DNA of 64,000 nucleotides from Nosema muscidifuracis (GCA_028335825.1 JAIOKI010000028.1:62001-126000), one strand, 5' to 3'; shown: positions 30,870 through 40,400, numbered from the stretch's first letter. Notes: a model not told the origin generated them from the letters alone. Numbers and translations: made by a program.

Positions 30870-31148
30870 ATGTTCTTCTACATAAAAAAACCAAGCTTTC
30901 TTAATTTTTCTAAACATGAGTACGAATACGAACAGATTAAAAAGTTTACAATAACTCAAAGAAAAGGTGCTACTAATACAAAATTAATAGTTTATGAAGA
31001 TAATTCTATGTATTTAAAAAATGGATCTAAATATTTTAAATTATCTGAATCACCCATCACTAAAATTAATTATGTAGGGAAAATTGATGATAAAAATATA
31101 AAAGTTGAGGAATCTATTGATAAGAAATATTTTATACATAAATTGTAA
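30870..31148 (+). CDS. Small conserved-looking protein of unknown function
   Basis: The 92-residue protein is basic, with no signal peptide or membrane helix. It appears to be a small beta-rich domain: 'FTITQRKGATNTKLIVYED', then 'FKLSESPITKINYVGKID', ending in a helix-poor basic tail. The start is strongly supported by ACCCCTG before AAAATG, so this short frame is a real gene. I do not recognise the family; a subunit of a nuclear complex is possible but not shown. It converges with the CPSF100/INTS9-like gene at 31374. Confidence 0.7.
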   Translation: MFFYIKKPSFLNFSKHEYEYEQIKKFTITQRKGATNTKLIVYEDNSMYLKNGSKYFKLSESPITKINYVGKIDDKNIKVEESIDKKYFIHKL

Positions 31149-31373
31149 TTTATTTAATAGATTTATTTGATGGATATATTTGATAGATTTATTTAATAGG
31201 TATATTTGATGGATATATTTATGTATTTATTTGATAGGTATATTTAATATATATCTAATAAGTTATCTATCATATAAAAATCTATAAAAATTATCTATCA
31301 TATAAATATATCTATAAAAGTTATCTATCATATAAATATACCTATTAAATATACCTATTAGATACATCTACTT
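31149..31373. repeat. Convergent intergene with repeats in opposite senses
   Basis: The left half repeats 'tttgat(a/g)gatatattt' and 'aataggtatattt'. The right half carries the reverse complement ('aaatatacctatta', 'tatctatcatataaa'). The two halves can pair over about 18 bases around 31187-31205 and 31335-31365, so both converging transcripts would end in a foldable region. Confidence 0.5.
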
Positions 31374-32567
31374 TTATAAATTAATAACTTTATACATCCC
31401 TTCATCTTCATATATTTTAACACCAACCCTTATAAAATAAAATACATTATCTACACTTACAAACTTTTCATTTTTAAAAAGATATTCAATTAAATCATCT
31501 TTTTTATTAATTCTTAATACTTTTTTAAAAATATCTTTATCATCTTTATTAATACATTCTCCTATAATATATCCCCAATTATTAATTATATCAATATTTC
31601 CATCTATCATAACATCTTCATAATCTTTATCATTTATTGTATAATAAATTCCTTCTTGTATATCTAAAATTTCTCCTTTTATATTTTTTATTATATCTTC
31701 TTTATTACTTCTTGTATCTAATTTATATCCATTATCTTCTATTTTAATATATCCTGATTCATTTAAAAATATATTTTTAATTAATATATTAGATTTTTCT
31801 TCTGAAATTAATATATTAGATTTTTTTTCGGAAATTAATATATTATTTAATTTATAATATTTATCATTTATCCAATCAGATTCTGATATACACATATTTA
31901 AATATCTTTTAATATTTGGACAATCTATCATAAATTTCTTATTAGTTTTATCTAATAAATAATTTAAATGAAAAAGTAGATCTATAAGCTGATTAGGAAA
32001 TTCTACATAAAGAGTTGTATTTTCATTTTCTAATATACACTTATTAAATTCATTTATATTATCAATAATATTTAAATTATGACTCATAATGATGTCATTT
32101 AAATATTTATCTTTATTACCCCACAATATATATTTAACATTACAAAGTGTAATTTTCTTACAAACTTTATTTATAAAAGATACATCACTAAAATATAAAA
32201 AAATATCATCTAATTTATACATACACCAACCTATATAAAGACCACTAGAAAGTACAGTAATATCCATTGTATTAAATTTAAGTACTTCATTATAATTAAT
32301 AAATATTATATTTTTAGTAAACATATCAGAAATATCTTTATTTTTTGATTCTAATTTATGTTTATATAAAAGTTGAGTATATACTGGATAAGAAATATAT
32401 ATTGGAATATTTTTATCTATATATAAGATTGATAATGAAGAAGAATTTGATATAAATATTGTATCTACAAAAGGAGGTATGGAAATATTATCAGGGTAGT
32501 CAAATAGAAATGTATTGTATTTAGTTGATATTAAGTAAGAAGTACTTAATCTTTTTATTATAGGCAT
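31374..32567 (-). CDS. Degenerate metallo-beta-lactamase/beta-CASP protein (CPSF100/INTS9-like)
   Basis: The 397-residue protein resembles the non-catalytic partners of the mRNA 3'-end nuclease. An N-terminal 'FLFDYPDNIS..PPFVDTIFISNSSSLSILYI' takes the place of the metal-binding HxHxDH loop, which is absent. 'IPIYISYPVYTQL' matches the 'VYATEP' strand, and 'DITVLSSGLYIGWCMYKLDDIFLYFSDVS' matches the conserved 'SSG..iG...w.i......ysgd' strand. CPSF100 (Cft2) and INTS9 are such inactive scaffolds. A repeat (ILISEKKSN/ILISEEKSN) lies near 245-265. The start is supported by ACCCCTTAAGTTT before ATG. The fold call is fairly good; which of the two families is unclear, and length is reduced. Confidence 0.55.
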   Translation of the reverse strand: MPIIKRLSTSYLISTKYNTFLFDYPDNISIPPFVDTIFISNSSSLSILYIDKNIPIYISYPVYTQLLYKHKLESKNKDISDMFTKNIIFINYNEVLKFNTMDITVLSSGLYIGWCMYKLDDIFLYFSDVSFINKVCKKITLCNVKYILWGNKDKYLNDIIMSHNLNIIDNINEFNKCILENENTTLYVEFPNQLIDLLFHLNYLLDKTNKKFMIDCPNIKRYLNMCISESDWINDKYYKLNNILISEKKSNILISEEKSNILIKNIFLNESGYIKIEDNGYKLDTRSNKEDIIKNIKGEILDIQEGIYYTINDKDYEDVMIDGNIDIINNWGYIIGECINKDDKDIFKKVLRINKKDDLIEYLFKNEKFVSVDNVFYFIRVGVKIYEDEGMYKVINL

Positions 32568-32913
32568 AAACTTAAGGGGTTAAAAAAATGAAGGGATATT
32601 TAAAAAATAGAGGGGTGATTTATATTTCAAGGGAGATTTTATTAATAGAAGGAATATTTAATATTTGAAGGGAGATTTTATTATATAGATGGGAGATTTA
32701 AAAAATTGAAGGGTGATTTTATTAATAGAAAAGGAATAATAAAATAAGATAATTCTTAAATATATAATATTTAAAAGAAAATATTTTATTAAATGAAAAA
32801 TATATTATAAAAAAATAATCTCATAAAATAATCAATCTCATAAAATAATCAAAAATAATATTATTATAAATATTTAATTACTAAATCTTCTCCATTTATT
32901 TTAGATCCCTTAC
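32568..32913. promoter_or_regulatory. Divergent intergene with a seven-fold CCC-box array
   Basis: On the minus strand, upstream of the CPSF100/INTS9-like gene, CCC runs occur at 32575-32578, 32592-32594, 32612-32615, 32631-32633, 32670-32672, 32691-32693 and 32710-32712. Most sit in 'aatctccctt' or 'aatcacccct' contexts within about 20-40 bp of each other. The rest of the spacer toward mre11 is AT-rich and ends with ATCCCTTAC before the mre11 ATG. Confidence 0.6.
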
Positions 32914-35166
32914 ATGAAAATTCTTATAACATCAGATAATCACTTAGGATACAAAGAAAATGATCCAATAAGACAAGATGATTCTTTTATAACATTTGAT
33001 GAAATATGTCATGCAGCTGTCTTACATAAAGTAGATTTTATTCTTCAAGTAGGTGATATGTTTCATGATAATAGACCATCTAAATATTGTATAAATAGAA
33101 CTATAAATATTTTAAGAAAATATATAGTAGATAAAAATGTTAAACAAGATACTTATAAAGTTAAAATTCCTTTTATATGTATACATGGGAATCATGATGA
33201 TCCATCTGGGATTAATAAAATTAGTACTTTGGATATTCTTCATTCAGCTGGACTTATTCAATATATTGGTAAGAATGACGTGGAATATGTTCAAATGAGT
33301 AATATTAGAATTTATGGTATAGGTTATATAAAAGATAAAGATATTAATGGAATATTTAAAAAATTAATATTTAAAGATTTATCTCCTAAATATTTTAATA
33401 TATTACTTGTTCATCAGAATAGAATACCAAGAAATAAAGATTATCTATGTCCATCAATATTACCAGATTTATTTAATCTAATTGTATATGGACATGAACA
33501 TGATCCAATTATAATTAGAAATGAGACTACTATACTTCAATGTGGATCTACTATTCGTACTAGTTTATGTGAAGGAGAATCTACTGATAAATATTGTTAT
33601 ATTCTTGAAGATTGTATACTTACAAGAGTCAAGCTTAATAGTGTAAGACCTTTTAAAATAGAAGATACTACTTTAACAGAAGAAAAAGATATAATAGAGA
33701 AAATTAATGAAATTATATTAAGTGTATATAATAATAATAATATAATAAGGGATAATAATGATAAGAATATAATAAGAGATGAGATGATAAGGGATGTTAA
33801 TGAAAATAATGATAAAAATAGTATTGATAATATAAATGAGAATATAATAAGAGATAATAATGATAAGAATATAATAAGAGATGTTAATGATAAAAATATA
33901 AAAAGATCTAAAATAAATAAGAATATAAATGATAAAAATGAAAATATATCTAATAAGAATAATATTGATAATATATTTAATAAGAATAATATTAATATAA
34001 GAAATATTGAAGGATCTTTTAATTATCCTCCTATACTTCCTCTTATTAGATTAAGAATAATAACTACAAATGTACTAAATCTTAATAAAAATAGAATAAG
34101 TCATATTTTTAAAGATAGAGTAGCTAACCCATCAGATATTATAAAACTTATTACTCATAAAAAGATTAAGAATCCTGTAAAGAGTATCAAATACCAATCA
34201 CAAAATATAAATGATATAATAAAGAATCATCTTAAATGCACTCCTTTGGAATGCATACCTGAATATAAATTTTTAGAATATTTTGATAGAGAGAATGAAT
34301 TTATGGAGATGGTTGATGAAAATGTATTAGAAATAAGTAAAAGAATGGAATTTGATAATTGTATTATTAATGATATAGAAGGAGAAATAAAGAAAATTAA
34401 ATTGTATATGTGCAGAAAGAATTGTATAAAAGATGAGAAATCAATAGATGATGAAGGGGAGGTATTTAAAGAAGAACTAGATGATGGAGAATATAGAGAG
34501 GAATATAAAGATAAATATATTGAAGAAGATAAATATAATGGAGAATATATAGAAGAACTAGATTATAGAGATTATAAGGAAGAATTAGATAATGGAAAAT
34601 ATAAAGAAGATAAATATATCGAAGAAGAATTAGATAATGGAGAATATAAAGAGATAGATTATAAGGAAATACAAAAAGATAGATATATTAAAGAAGATTA
34701 TGATAATGGAAAATATAAAGAAGATAAATATATCGAAGAAGAATTAGATAATGGAGAATATAAAGAGATAGATTATAAGGAAATACAAAAAGATAGATAT
34801 ATTAAAGAAGATTATGATAATGGAGAATATAAAGAAGATAAATATATTAAAGAATATAAAAATGATAATAAAAAATCTATCACTGCTAAAGATAGTAGAA
34901 CTCTAAGGAAAAATCTCAATACACAAAATTTAATAACAAATTTAAGTAAAGAAGATATTATCAGTGATTTTAGTAAATTAAGTAGTAATTTATTTACTAG
35001 TGAACCTATAAAAGGAGTAGATCTACATAAGGAAGAAGAAGTATCCCATGAAAAAGAAATTGAAGTATCTCTTTATAAGGAAGATCTTTCTACCAGCTAT
35101 ATGAATATTGATGAAAGGAAATTATTTGAAGATGATGATAGTTCTGATCTCTTAATAGATTTCTAA
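32914..35166 (+). CDS. MRE11: MRE11 double-strand-break repair nuclease
   Basis: The 750-residue protein has all five phosphoesterase motifs of Mre11: SDNHLG (Asp8, His10), GDMFHDNRPS (Asp48), GNHDD (residues 92-96), LLVHQNR and YGHEHDP. The capping/Rad50-binding region follows ('PRNKDYLCPSILPDLFNLIVYGHEHD', then 'LQCGSTIRTS'). Mre11 with Rad50 trims and signals broken DNA ends. Two low-complexity insertions stand out: an Asn/Asp/Lys-rich stretch (about 265-365) and an acidic stretch with a 38-residue repeat (about 500-660, encoded by a 114-bp tandem repeat). The C-terminal tail is acidic and Ser-rich. The start is supported by ATCCCTTAC before ATG. Confidence 0.95.
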   Translation: MKILITSDNHLGYKENDPIRQDDSFITFDEICHAAVLHKVDFILQVGDMFHDNRPSKYCINRTINILRKYIVDKNVKQDTYKVKIPFICIHGNHDDPSGINKISTLDILHSAGLIQYIGKNDVEYVQMSNIRIYGIGYIKDKDINGIFKKLIFKDLSPKYFNILLVHQNRIPRNKDYLCPSILPDLFNLIVYGHEHDPIIIRNETTILQCGSTIRTSLCEGESTDKYCYILEDCILTRVKLNSVRPFKIEDTTLTEEKDIIEKINEIILSVYNNNNIIRDNNDKNIIRDEMIRDVNENNDKNSIDNINENIIRDNNDKNIIRDVNDKNIKRSKINKNINDKNENISNKNNIDNIFNKNNINIRNIEGSFNYPPILPLIRLRIITTNVLNLNKNRISHIFKDRVANPSDIIKLITHKKIKNPVKSIKYQSQNINDIIKNHLKCTPLECIPEYKFLEYFDRENEFMEMVDENVLEISKRMEFDNCIINDIEGEIKKIKLYMCRKNCIKDEKSIDDEGEVFKEELDDGEYREEYKDKYIEEDKYNGEYIEELDYRDYKEELDNGKYKEDKYIEEELDNGEYKEIDYKEIQKDRYIKEDYDNGKYKEDKYIEEELDNGEYKEIDYKEIQKDRYIKEDYDNGEYKEDKYIKEYKNDNKKSITAKDSRTLRKNLNTQNLITNLSKEDIISDFSKLSSNLFTSEPIKGVDLHKEEEVSHEKEIEVSLYKEDLSTSYMNIDERKLFEDDDSSDLLIDF
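34591..34850 (+). repeat. 114-bp in-frame tandem repeat inside MRE11
   Basis: The word aatggaaaat/aatggagaat followed by ataaagaagataaatat starts at 34591, 34705 and 34819, a 114-bp (38-codon) period with two full copies and a partial third. Copies one and two are nearly identical, so the expansion is recent. Confidence 0.9.
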
Positions 35167-35371
35167 ATTATTTTTTCATAATAGTTCTGATATCTTAATA
35201 GATATTATTTTTTTATGATTGTTCTATTCCTTCCATTAGATATTATTTTTTCATAATAGTCCAGATATTTAAGTTATTTTCTTATAATAGTCCAGATATT
35301 CAAATTATTTTCTTATGATAATTTATTCCTTCCATTAGATATTATTTTTTATAATAGTCCAGATATTCAAA
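35167..35371. repeat. Convergent intergene made of tandem repeats
   Basis: Units of about 55-60 bp containing 'tagatattattttttcataatagt' and 'ccagatattcaaattattttctta' fill the gap between mre11 and the glyoxalase gene. The repeat includes the last codons of mre11 ('agttctgat.tcttaatagat') and the stop region of the opposing gene. Confidence 0.7.
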
Positions 35372-36067
35372 TTATTTTCTAAAATTATTTTTCATTTCTC
35401 TTAGATTCTTCATTTCTTCTTCTGTTTCTACTAAGAAAAAAGGATTATACATTTTCTCTTCTCTAAGAGTAAGCCATATTCTTTCATCATCTAAAAATTT
35501 CTTATTAATATATTTTAAGAATGCTTTATTACTTTCTCTATAATCATGTCCATATAATAATATTAAATCATTATTAAAATTCTTAATCTTCTTTATAGAT
35601 TCCATCATATCCTTAGCATCACCTTCAAAGAATCTACCACAACCCAAATAAAATATTGTATCTCCAGTACATAAATATTTATTATCTACTAAATAACATG
35701 TACTATCTTTAGTATGACAAGGAGTACTAATAGATTGTACAGAAATACCTGATACATTATAAATATTATCTGAATTTTCTCCATTTATTTGTATAATATG
35801 AGGAACTAAATATTTTAGAAGATTATCTCCACTAGAATGATCAAGATGATGATGAGTAGTAAAAGAATAAATTAATTTCCTTGAAGTATCTAATTTTGGT
35901 AATTTACTTATCTCATGTGGTAAATAATATTCTTTAGTAAATGATTTATCTAGACATTTTATAATAAGATGTGGATCAGTAGAATCTACTGAGAAAGCTA
36001 TCTCAGATGTATAGAATAAATACATAAGATTATTATCATCTGATACTTTGATAGATATAAATTTCAT
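35372..36067 (-). CDS. GLO2: Glyoxalase II (hydroxyacylglutathione hydrolase)
   Basis: The 231-residue metallo-beta-lactamase fold protein has the full metal motif THHHLDH (His72, His74, Asp76, His77), a second His in TPCHTKDS, and the family signature 'LCTGDTIFYLGCGRFFEGDAKDMMESIKKI' with Asp and the final 'LLYGHDY' His. Glyoxalase II hydrolyses S-lactoylglutathione to lactate, the second step of methylglyoxal detoxification in the cytosol. Length is slightly short of the usual 250-260 residues, with a trimmed C-terminus. The start is used with CCCTTA about 8 bases upstream of ATG. Confidence 0.9.
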   Translation of the reverse strand: MKFISIKVSDDNNLMYLFYTSEIAFSVDSTDPHLIIKCLDKSFTKEYYLPHEISKLPKLDTSRKLIYSFTTHHHLDHSSGDNLLKYLVPHIIQINGENSDNIYNVSGISVQSISTPCHTKDSTCYLVDNKYLCTGDTIFYLGCGRFFEGDAKDMMESIKKIKNFNNDLILLYGHDYRESNKAFLKYINKKFLDDERIWLTLREEKMYNPFFLVETEEEMKNLREMKNNFRK

Positions 36068-36375
36068 AAAAAAAATAAGGGATGAAAATATTTAACAATC
36101 TGAAATTCAGGAATGAATATTTTGTCCTAAGTTAATATTTTTTAGATACTTCAAGTTAATATTTTTAAGATCTTTCATATAAGTTAATATTTTTAGATAC
36201 TTTATATAAGTTAATATTTTAAGATGTTTGTCTTATATAAAAAGTTATTATTTTTAGGAATTTTTCTTATATATAAGTTAATCTCTTAAAGATACTTCAA
36301 GTCAATCATTTGAAAATCTTCCATATACATCAATCTCCAAAATATACTTCATTCAATCTTTAAAATATCTTTATC
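36068..36375. repeat. AT-rich spacer with 'aagttaatattttt' repeats
   Basis: Units of about 30-40 bp containing aagttaatatttttagatact recur five to six times between about 36130 and 36300. No gene is seen. Confidence 0.6.
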
Positions 36376-38292
36376 TTACATACCACTTCTATAATAAACC
36401 ATATATATCTTTACACATTTACAATATCCTCTTACTTCTCTCTCTCCTACATACTGGAAGTAAAATCTATCATGATTATTTAATACAGCACATTCACAAC
36501 AATACATACCTTTACCAAAATAAGAAATTCTTGCTGCAGTATTTAGAACATTTCCCATAAATTTACATCCCCATTCATCTATCTTAAAAAAATATAATCC
36601 ACAAGCTATTCCTATACTAATATCTATTTTATAACTCAAAAAGACTTTTCTCATGTATAATCCATATTCTAATATGCTTTCAATATTCTGACTCATAAAT
36701 ATTATACCATCAGTACCATTATCTTCAAAAATCTTACAATTTTGTATTTTCTTAAGACGGTTTAATAAATGTGCTTGTTTTTTTATATTACTATTTTTAC
36801 CTGATCTAGTCTCATAAAATTTTATAAACATGAACACCATCTTCGTACTAGTAGTAATCTTCTTATTTATTGATTTTTTATATTTCTTAATTAATTTAGT
36901 ATATGATGGAATAGTACATTTCTTAAATAAATTTGTATCTGTAATGTAATTAGTTGATTGACTAATTATAGCATTTAGAATATCATAATTATCTAGTATT
37001 TGATTTAATTTATTATCTAGTATTTGATTGTTATCCTGTATTTGTTCATTATCTAGTATTTGTTTATTATCTTGTATTTGATTTAATTTATTATCTAGTA
37101 TTTGTTTATTATCTAATATTTGTTCATTATCTTGTATTTGATTTGATAATTCTAATCTATTTATTAATGGTACTACATACCATTTCCCTATATTATCATA
37201 TATATAAGTATCTTCTCTATTTATAAATTCATGTCTCATATAATTATCCATAACTAATCTAATCCTGTATGTTTTAATAAATATATTATCTTCATTTACA
37301 CATACTATATAAAAATATCCTCTATTCAATGATATCTTTTTAAGTTTATTATAGATATATTCTACAGTATCTAATATATTAAAATTTCTAAGATCTCTTA
37401 ATATACAAGTTAAGATATATTTAAAATCTATGATATCTTTATAAACTATATAGAATCTATAAGACAAATTATATACTTTATATTTTATATAAGGAGAAGA
37501 ATCTATATTAAGATGTAATTTAGATAAAGAAATATGTTTATGATATTTAAATTTCTTATTATCTTTTATGTTATCTTTTGAGTCATTTTTAATATCATTT
37601 TTATTTTTTATATCATCTCTTATGTTATCTTTTATATCATTTATTTTATCATTTATTTTATCTTTAATATCATCTTTTATATCATCTTTTATGTTATGTT
37701 TATCCTTATATTCATCACATCTTTCTACTTTATCACACCTTTCTTCTCCACTACATCTTTTTTTATTAATTTTTAATATTTCTGATTTTATGCTACATTT
37801 TTTTATTTTATTATTTCTTAAATCACAATACAACAAACCTTTTTTATCATAAATTACTTTATACAAATAATTAGACCTTAAATCTAAATAAGAAAGATCC
37901 AAACTATTAAGATTTATACATTCCAAATACTGATAATTAATTATAAGTTTCTTTATAGAATTAGTATACATACAAGGTATTTTAAGTGAAGGTATATGAA
38001 TAAGTCGATAATCTTCTAAGACTTGTATCCTATCATCTAATATATATATTAGATCATAAAATGAAAGAAGTCTTTTTAGACTTGTTCCTTGTACAATATA
38101 AAGATTAGGATGTGTATCTGATATTTTATATATAGATGTTTTACATTCACCAGATGGTGTCTCTATAACTACTTGTAGAGATACATCTTGTATATATTCT
38201 GGGTTATATGTTGTAAGTCTTTTTATTGATTTTATTATTATTCTGTTATTTGAATTTATAATCTTCTTTTGGAAAGTAGGAAGAGTCAACAT
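36376..38292 (-). CDS. Cyr1-like protein: LRR, linker and degenerate class III nucleotidyl cyclase domain
   Basis: The 638-residue protein has an N-terminal globular part (about 1-100), a short leucine-rich-repeat section (about 105-165, 'LECINLNSLDLSYLDLRSNYL', 'LLYCDLRNNKI'), a Lys/Asp repeat linker, a central part, a second Gln/Asn/Asp repeat (QILDNKQ units, about 405-445) and a C-terminal cyclase-like domain (about 480-638). In the cyclase part 'DISIGIACGLYFF', 'CKFMGNVLNTAARIS' and a final 'YVGEREVRGY' match the class III fold of fungal adenylate cyclase. The two metal Asp positions (the 'DI' of the first strand and the 'GD' of the second) are not in place (FMFIKFY; NGTDGII). Enzymatic activity is therefore doubtful. 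The start is supported by ACCCCTT before ATG. Confidence 0.7.
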   Translation of the reverse strand: MLTLPTFQKKIINSNNRIIIKSIKRLTTYNPEYIQDVSLQVVIETPSGECKTSIYKISDTHPNLYIVQGTSLKRLLSFYDLIYILDDRIQVLEDYRLIHIPSLKIPCMYTNSIKKLIINYQYLECINLNSLDLSYLDLRSNYLYKVIYDKKGLLYCDLRNNKIKKCSIKSEILKINKKRCSGEERCDKVERCDEYKDKHNIKDDIKDDIKDKINDKINDIKDNIRDDIKNKNDIKNDSKDNIKDNKKFKYHKHISLSKLHLNIDSSPYIKYKVYNLSYRFYIVYKDIIDFKYILTCILRDLRNFNILDTVEYIYNKLKKISLNRGYFYIVCVNEDNIFIKTYRIRLVMDNYMRHEFINREDTYIYDNIGKWYVVPLINRLELSNQIQDNEQILDNKQILDNKLNQIQDNKQILDNEQIQDNNQILDNKLNQILDNYDILNAIISQSTNYITDTNLFKKCTIPSYTKLIKKYKKSINKKITTSTKMVFMFIKFYETRSGKNSNIKKQAHLLNRLKKIQNCKIFEDNGTDGIIFMSQNIESILEYGLYMRKVFLSYKIDISIGIACGLYFFKIDEWGCKFMGNVLNTAARISYFGKGMYCCECAVLNNHDRFYFQYVGEREVRGYCKCVKIYMVYYRSGM

Positions 38293-38801
38293 AAGGGGTT
38301 AATAATAGAAGAATGATCAATTAGAGATATCATTTTAGTAAAGTGATGAAAGATTTTAATTTTAAAAATAATAATATATTAATTTAGTTAAAGTAATTCA
38401 AGAAAAAGAGTATTTTGATAAGATTTATTATTTAATTGAATAAGGAGTTAAATATAATTAAAAAAATAATTCCTTATTTTCCCTATAAGGGAGATTTTAA
38501 TATTTAAAATGTAATAAATTATTTTTAAAAATGTATTAGATATTTCATAATTAATAGATATTTTCATCATATTTCTTTATACTCCATTATTAATAGATAT
38601 TTTTATCATATTATTTTATACTTAATAATTAATTGATATTTTTAATTGATATTTTTAATAGATATTTTTTAATAAATATTTTATATACATTTTTCAATAC
38701 ACATATTTTTTCCATACACATTTTTCAATACACATATTTTTTAATACACAATTTTTTTACTCCTTTTTAACCTCCCTTTGAATATTTTTATATCCCTCTT
38801 A
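38293..38801. other. Divergent intergene with AT-rich repeats
   Basis: No gene is seen. Units of 'taattaatagatatttt..atcatattt' recur between 38535 and 38680, and 'acacatattttttc' recurs between 38695 and 38750. CCC boxes for both flanking genes lie at its two ends (38294-38297 complement; 38793-38795). Confidence 0.6.
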
Positions 38802-39368
38802 ATGAATATTTATATACCAACAATAATCAAAACAATATCCACTCTCATCATACAATCTCTAACACTATACTTAATAGGAGAAAGTAATAGATTAGATTTA
38901 ATACTCATAATCTCACAATTAATATATAATATATCTATTATAGGATATACAAAATATAAAAGTGATTTATACAGATCAAGATTCTTAAGGAAGAATTATA
39001 AACCTTCTCTAGTTTTTATACTATCATCTCTTATATTAGAATTAATTTTAGTAATAATATTCTATTTTATACATAAGTTTTATAAAATAGGAATTTTTAA
39101 TTTAATTTTAATTTTATTTTCATATATACCTAATATGATGAGTACATCAGGAAGAAAAACAACACCTCTAGTAAATAATGAAGAATTTTTTAAGATAGCA
39201 TTTTTAATTAATAACTTCGTAGATAAAGATAGAATTATACTTAAGAAAGGGGAGGTAGTACAAATACTTGATAAAAAAGGAGAAATGATAGTTGTAAGGA
39301 ATTCTGAAGGACAGACTTTTACTATACCAAGTAAACTTGTTAATGATGATATAGATCTGGTAATATAA
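38802..39368 (+). CDS. Sho1-like protein: four membrane helices plus C-terminal SH3 domain
   Basis: The start is placed at the ATG at 38802, directly after ATCCCTCTTA, rather than at an upstream TTG in frame; this gives 188 residues. Four hydrophobic helices fill residues about 5-118 (for example 'TISTLIIQSLTLYLIG', LILIISQLIYNISIIGY, LVFILSSLILELILVIIFYF, LILILFSYIPNMM). A C-terminal SH3-like domain follows (about 128-186: 'FLINNF..KDRIILKKGEVVQILDKKG', 'IVVRNSEGQTFTIPSKLVN'). Four helices plus one SH3 domain is the layout of the fungal osmosensor Sho1, where the SH3 binds a MAP-kinase kinase. The ALYDY aromatic motif of the SH3 is largely lost. Layout is seen directly; the homology is inference. 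Confidence 0.65.
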   Translation: MNIYIPTIIKTISTLIIQSLTLYLIGESNRLDLILIISQLIYNISIIGYTKYKSDLYRSRFLRKNYKPSLVFILSSLILELILVIIFYFIHKFYKIGIFNLILILFSYIPNMMSTSGRKTTPLVNNEEFFKIAFLINNFVDKDRIILKKGEVVQILDKKGEMIVVRNSEGQTFTIPSKLVNDDIDLVI

Positions 39369-39884
39369 ATAAAAAATTTTAATTTATTAATATAACGGTA
39401 CTAAATATTTATAAAAGTATGTATAAAAATATTTATAAAAATATTTATAATAGAAAACATTTATAATATTAGAAAGATATTCATAAAAATATTTATACTA
39501 AAAAGAGAATAATATATAATATATCACTAATTGTTTGTCATTAATTTGATTATGACAATATCATACTTGATAAAATATAAATCTAAGAAAAATTTAATCT
39601 TAGAAGAGAAAAAAAATTATACCTTAAATTATAATTAAAATGAAAAGTTGCTAACTATAATAATTGATAAAGAAATGCAATCAGTAATAAAAACATGTTT
39701 AAGACCTATTTTTCAATTAGAGTACTTAAAATAACCCCTTATTTTAAAATACCAAATAGAAAATTATTCCTTTAAAGATACTTAATAAAACAATTCAAAG
39801 ACCAGTCTTATAAGTTAAATCTAAACGAATAATTAAACTTTGAAAATAACATACAAAAATTTAAAATTTTCTTATAAATTAAGT
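39369..39884. other. AT-rich spacer between convergent genes
   Basis: No gene is seen. A short run of 'aaaatatttataa' units lies at 39410-39505; the rest is unstructured. Confidence 0.5.
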
Positions 39885-40400
39885 TTATTCAAGCAAGACT
39901 CCTTCAAATGTCTCTACAAACCACTTTTGTGCATCCTCCTGACTAATCTTCTGCTTATTACCAATTTTACTTCTATGTCTTCTTCTTTTAGCTACTCTAT
40001 CACCTGGTCTCTTAAGATCAACATAAAAATTCATTCCAAAAATACCAATATCAGGATTATATTTCATACCCAAATCAATATGTTCATTAATACCTAATCC
40101 AAAACATCCTGTAGCATTAAAACAAGATTTATGTAATTCATATTCACGAACTTTTAAAGCCTTCTTTAATATTTCCATGGCCTTGTCTCCTGATACATTT
40201 ACATGTACACTGATCTTCTCGTTACGTCTGATTCCAAAATTCCTAAGAGTATATCTAGCTTTACTATAAAGAGGATCTTGTTCAGTAAGCTCTTTAAGAA
40301 CTTTAGCTGCATTGTTTAATTTAGTAGATGATCCACCTCCTACATTAATAACAATACTGAGTTTTTTTATTTTTATTTCTCTCATTGGATTTATTTTCAT
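39885..40400 (-). CDS. RPL11: 60S ribosomal protein L11 (uL5)
   Basis: The 171-residue protein is a full-length uL5: '[18 protein letters not shown]', '[20 protein letters not shown]', '[28 protein letters not shown]' and '[18 protein letters not shown]' are all family signatures. It binds 5S rRNA and sits in the central protuberance of the large subunit. Length matches eukaryotic L11 (about 170-178). GC content and codon use are less AT-biased than its neighbours, as expected for a highly expressed gene. No intron is seen. The start is decided by ACCCCTTAAAG before ATG. Confidence 0.97.
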   Translation of the reverse strand: MKINPMREIKIKKLSIVINVGGGSSTKLNNAAKVLKELTEQDPLYSKARYTLRNFGIRRNEKISVHVNVSGDKAMEILKKALKVREYELHKSCFNATGCFGLGINEHIDLGMKYNPDIGIFGMNFYVDLKRPGDRVAKRRRHRSKIGNKQKISQEDAQKWFVETFEGVLLE

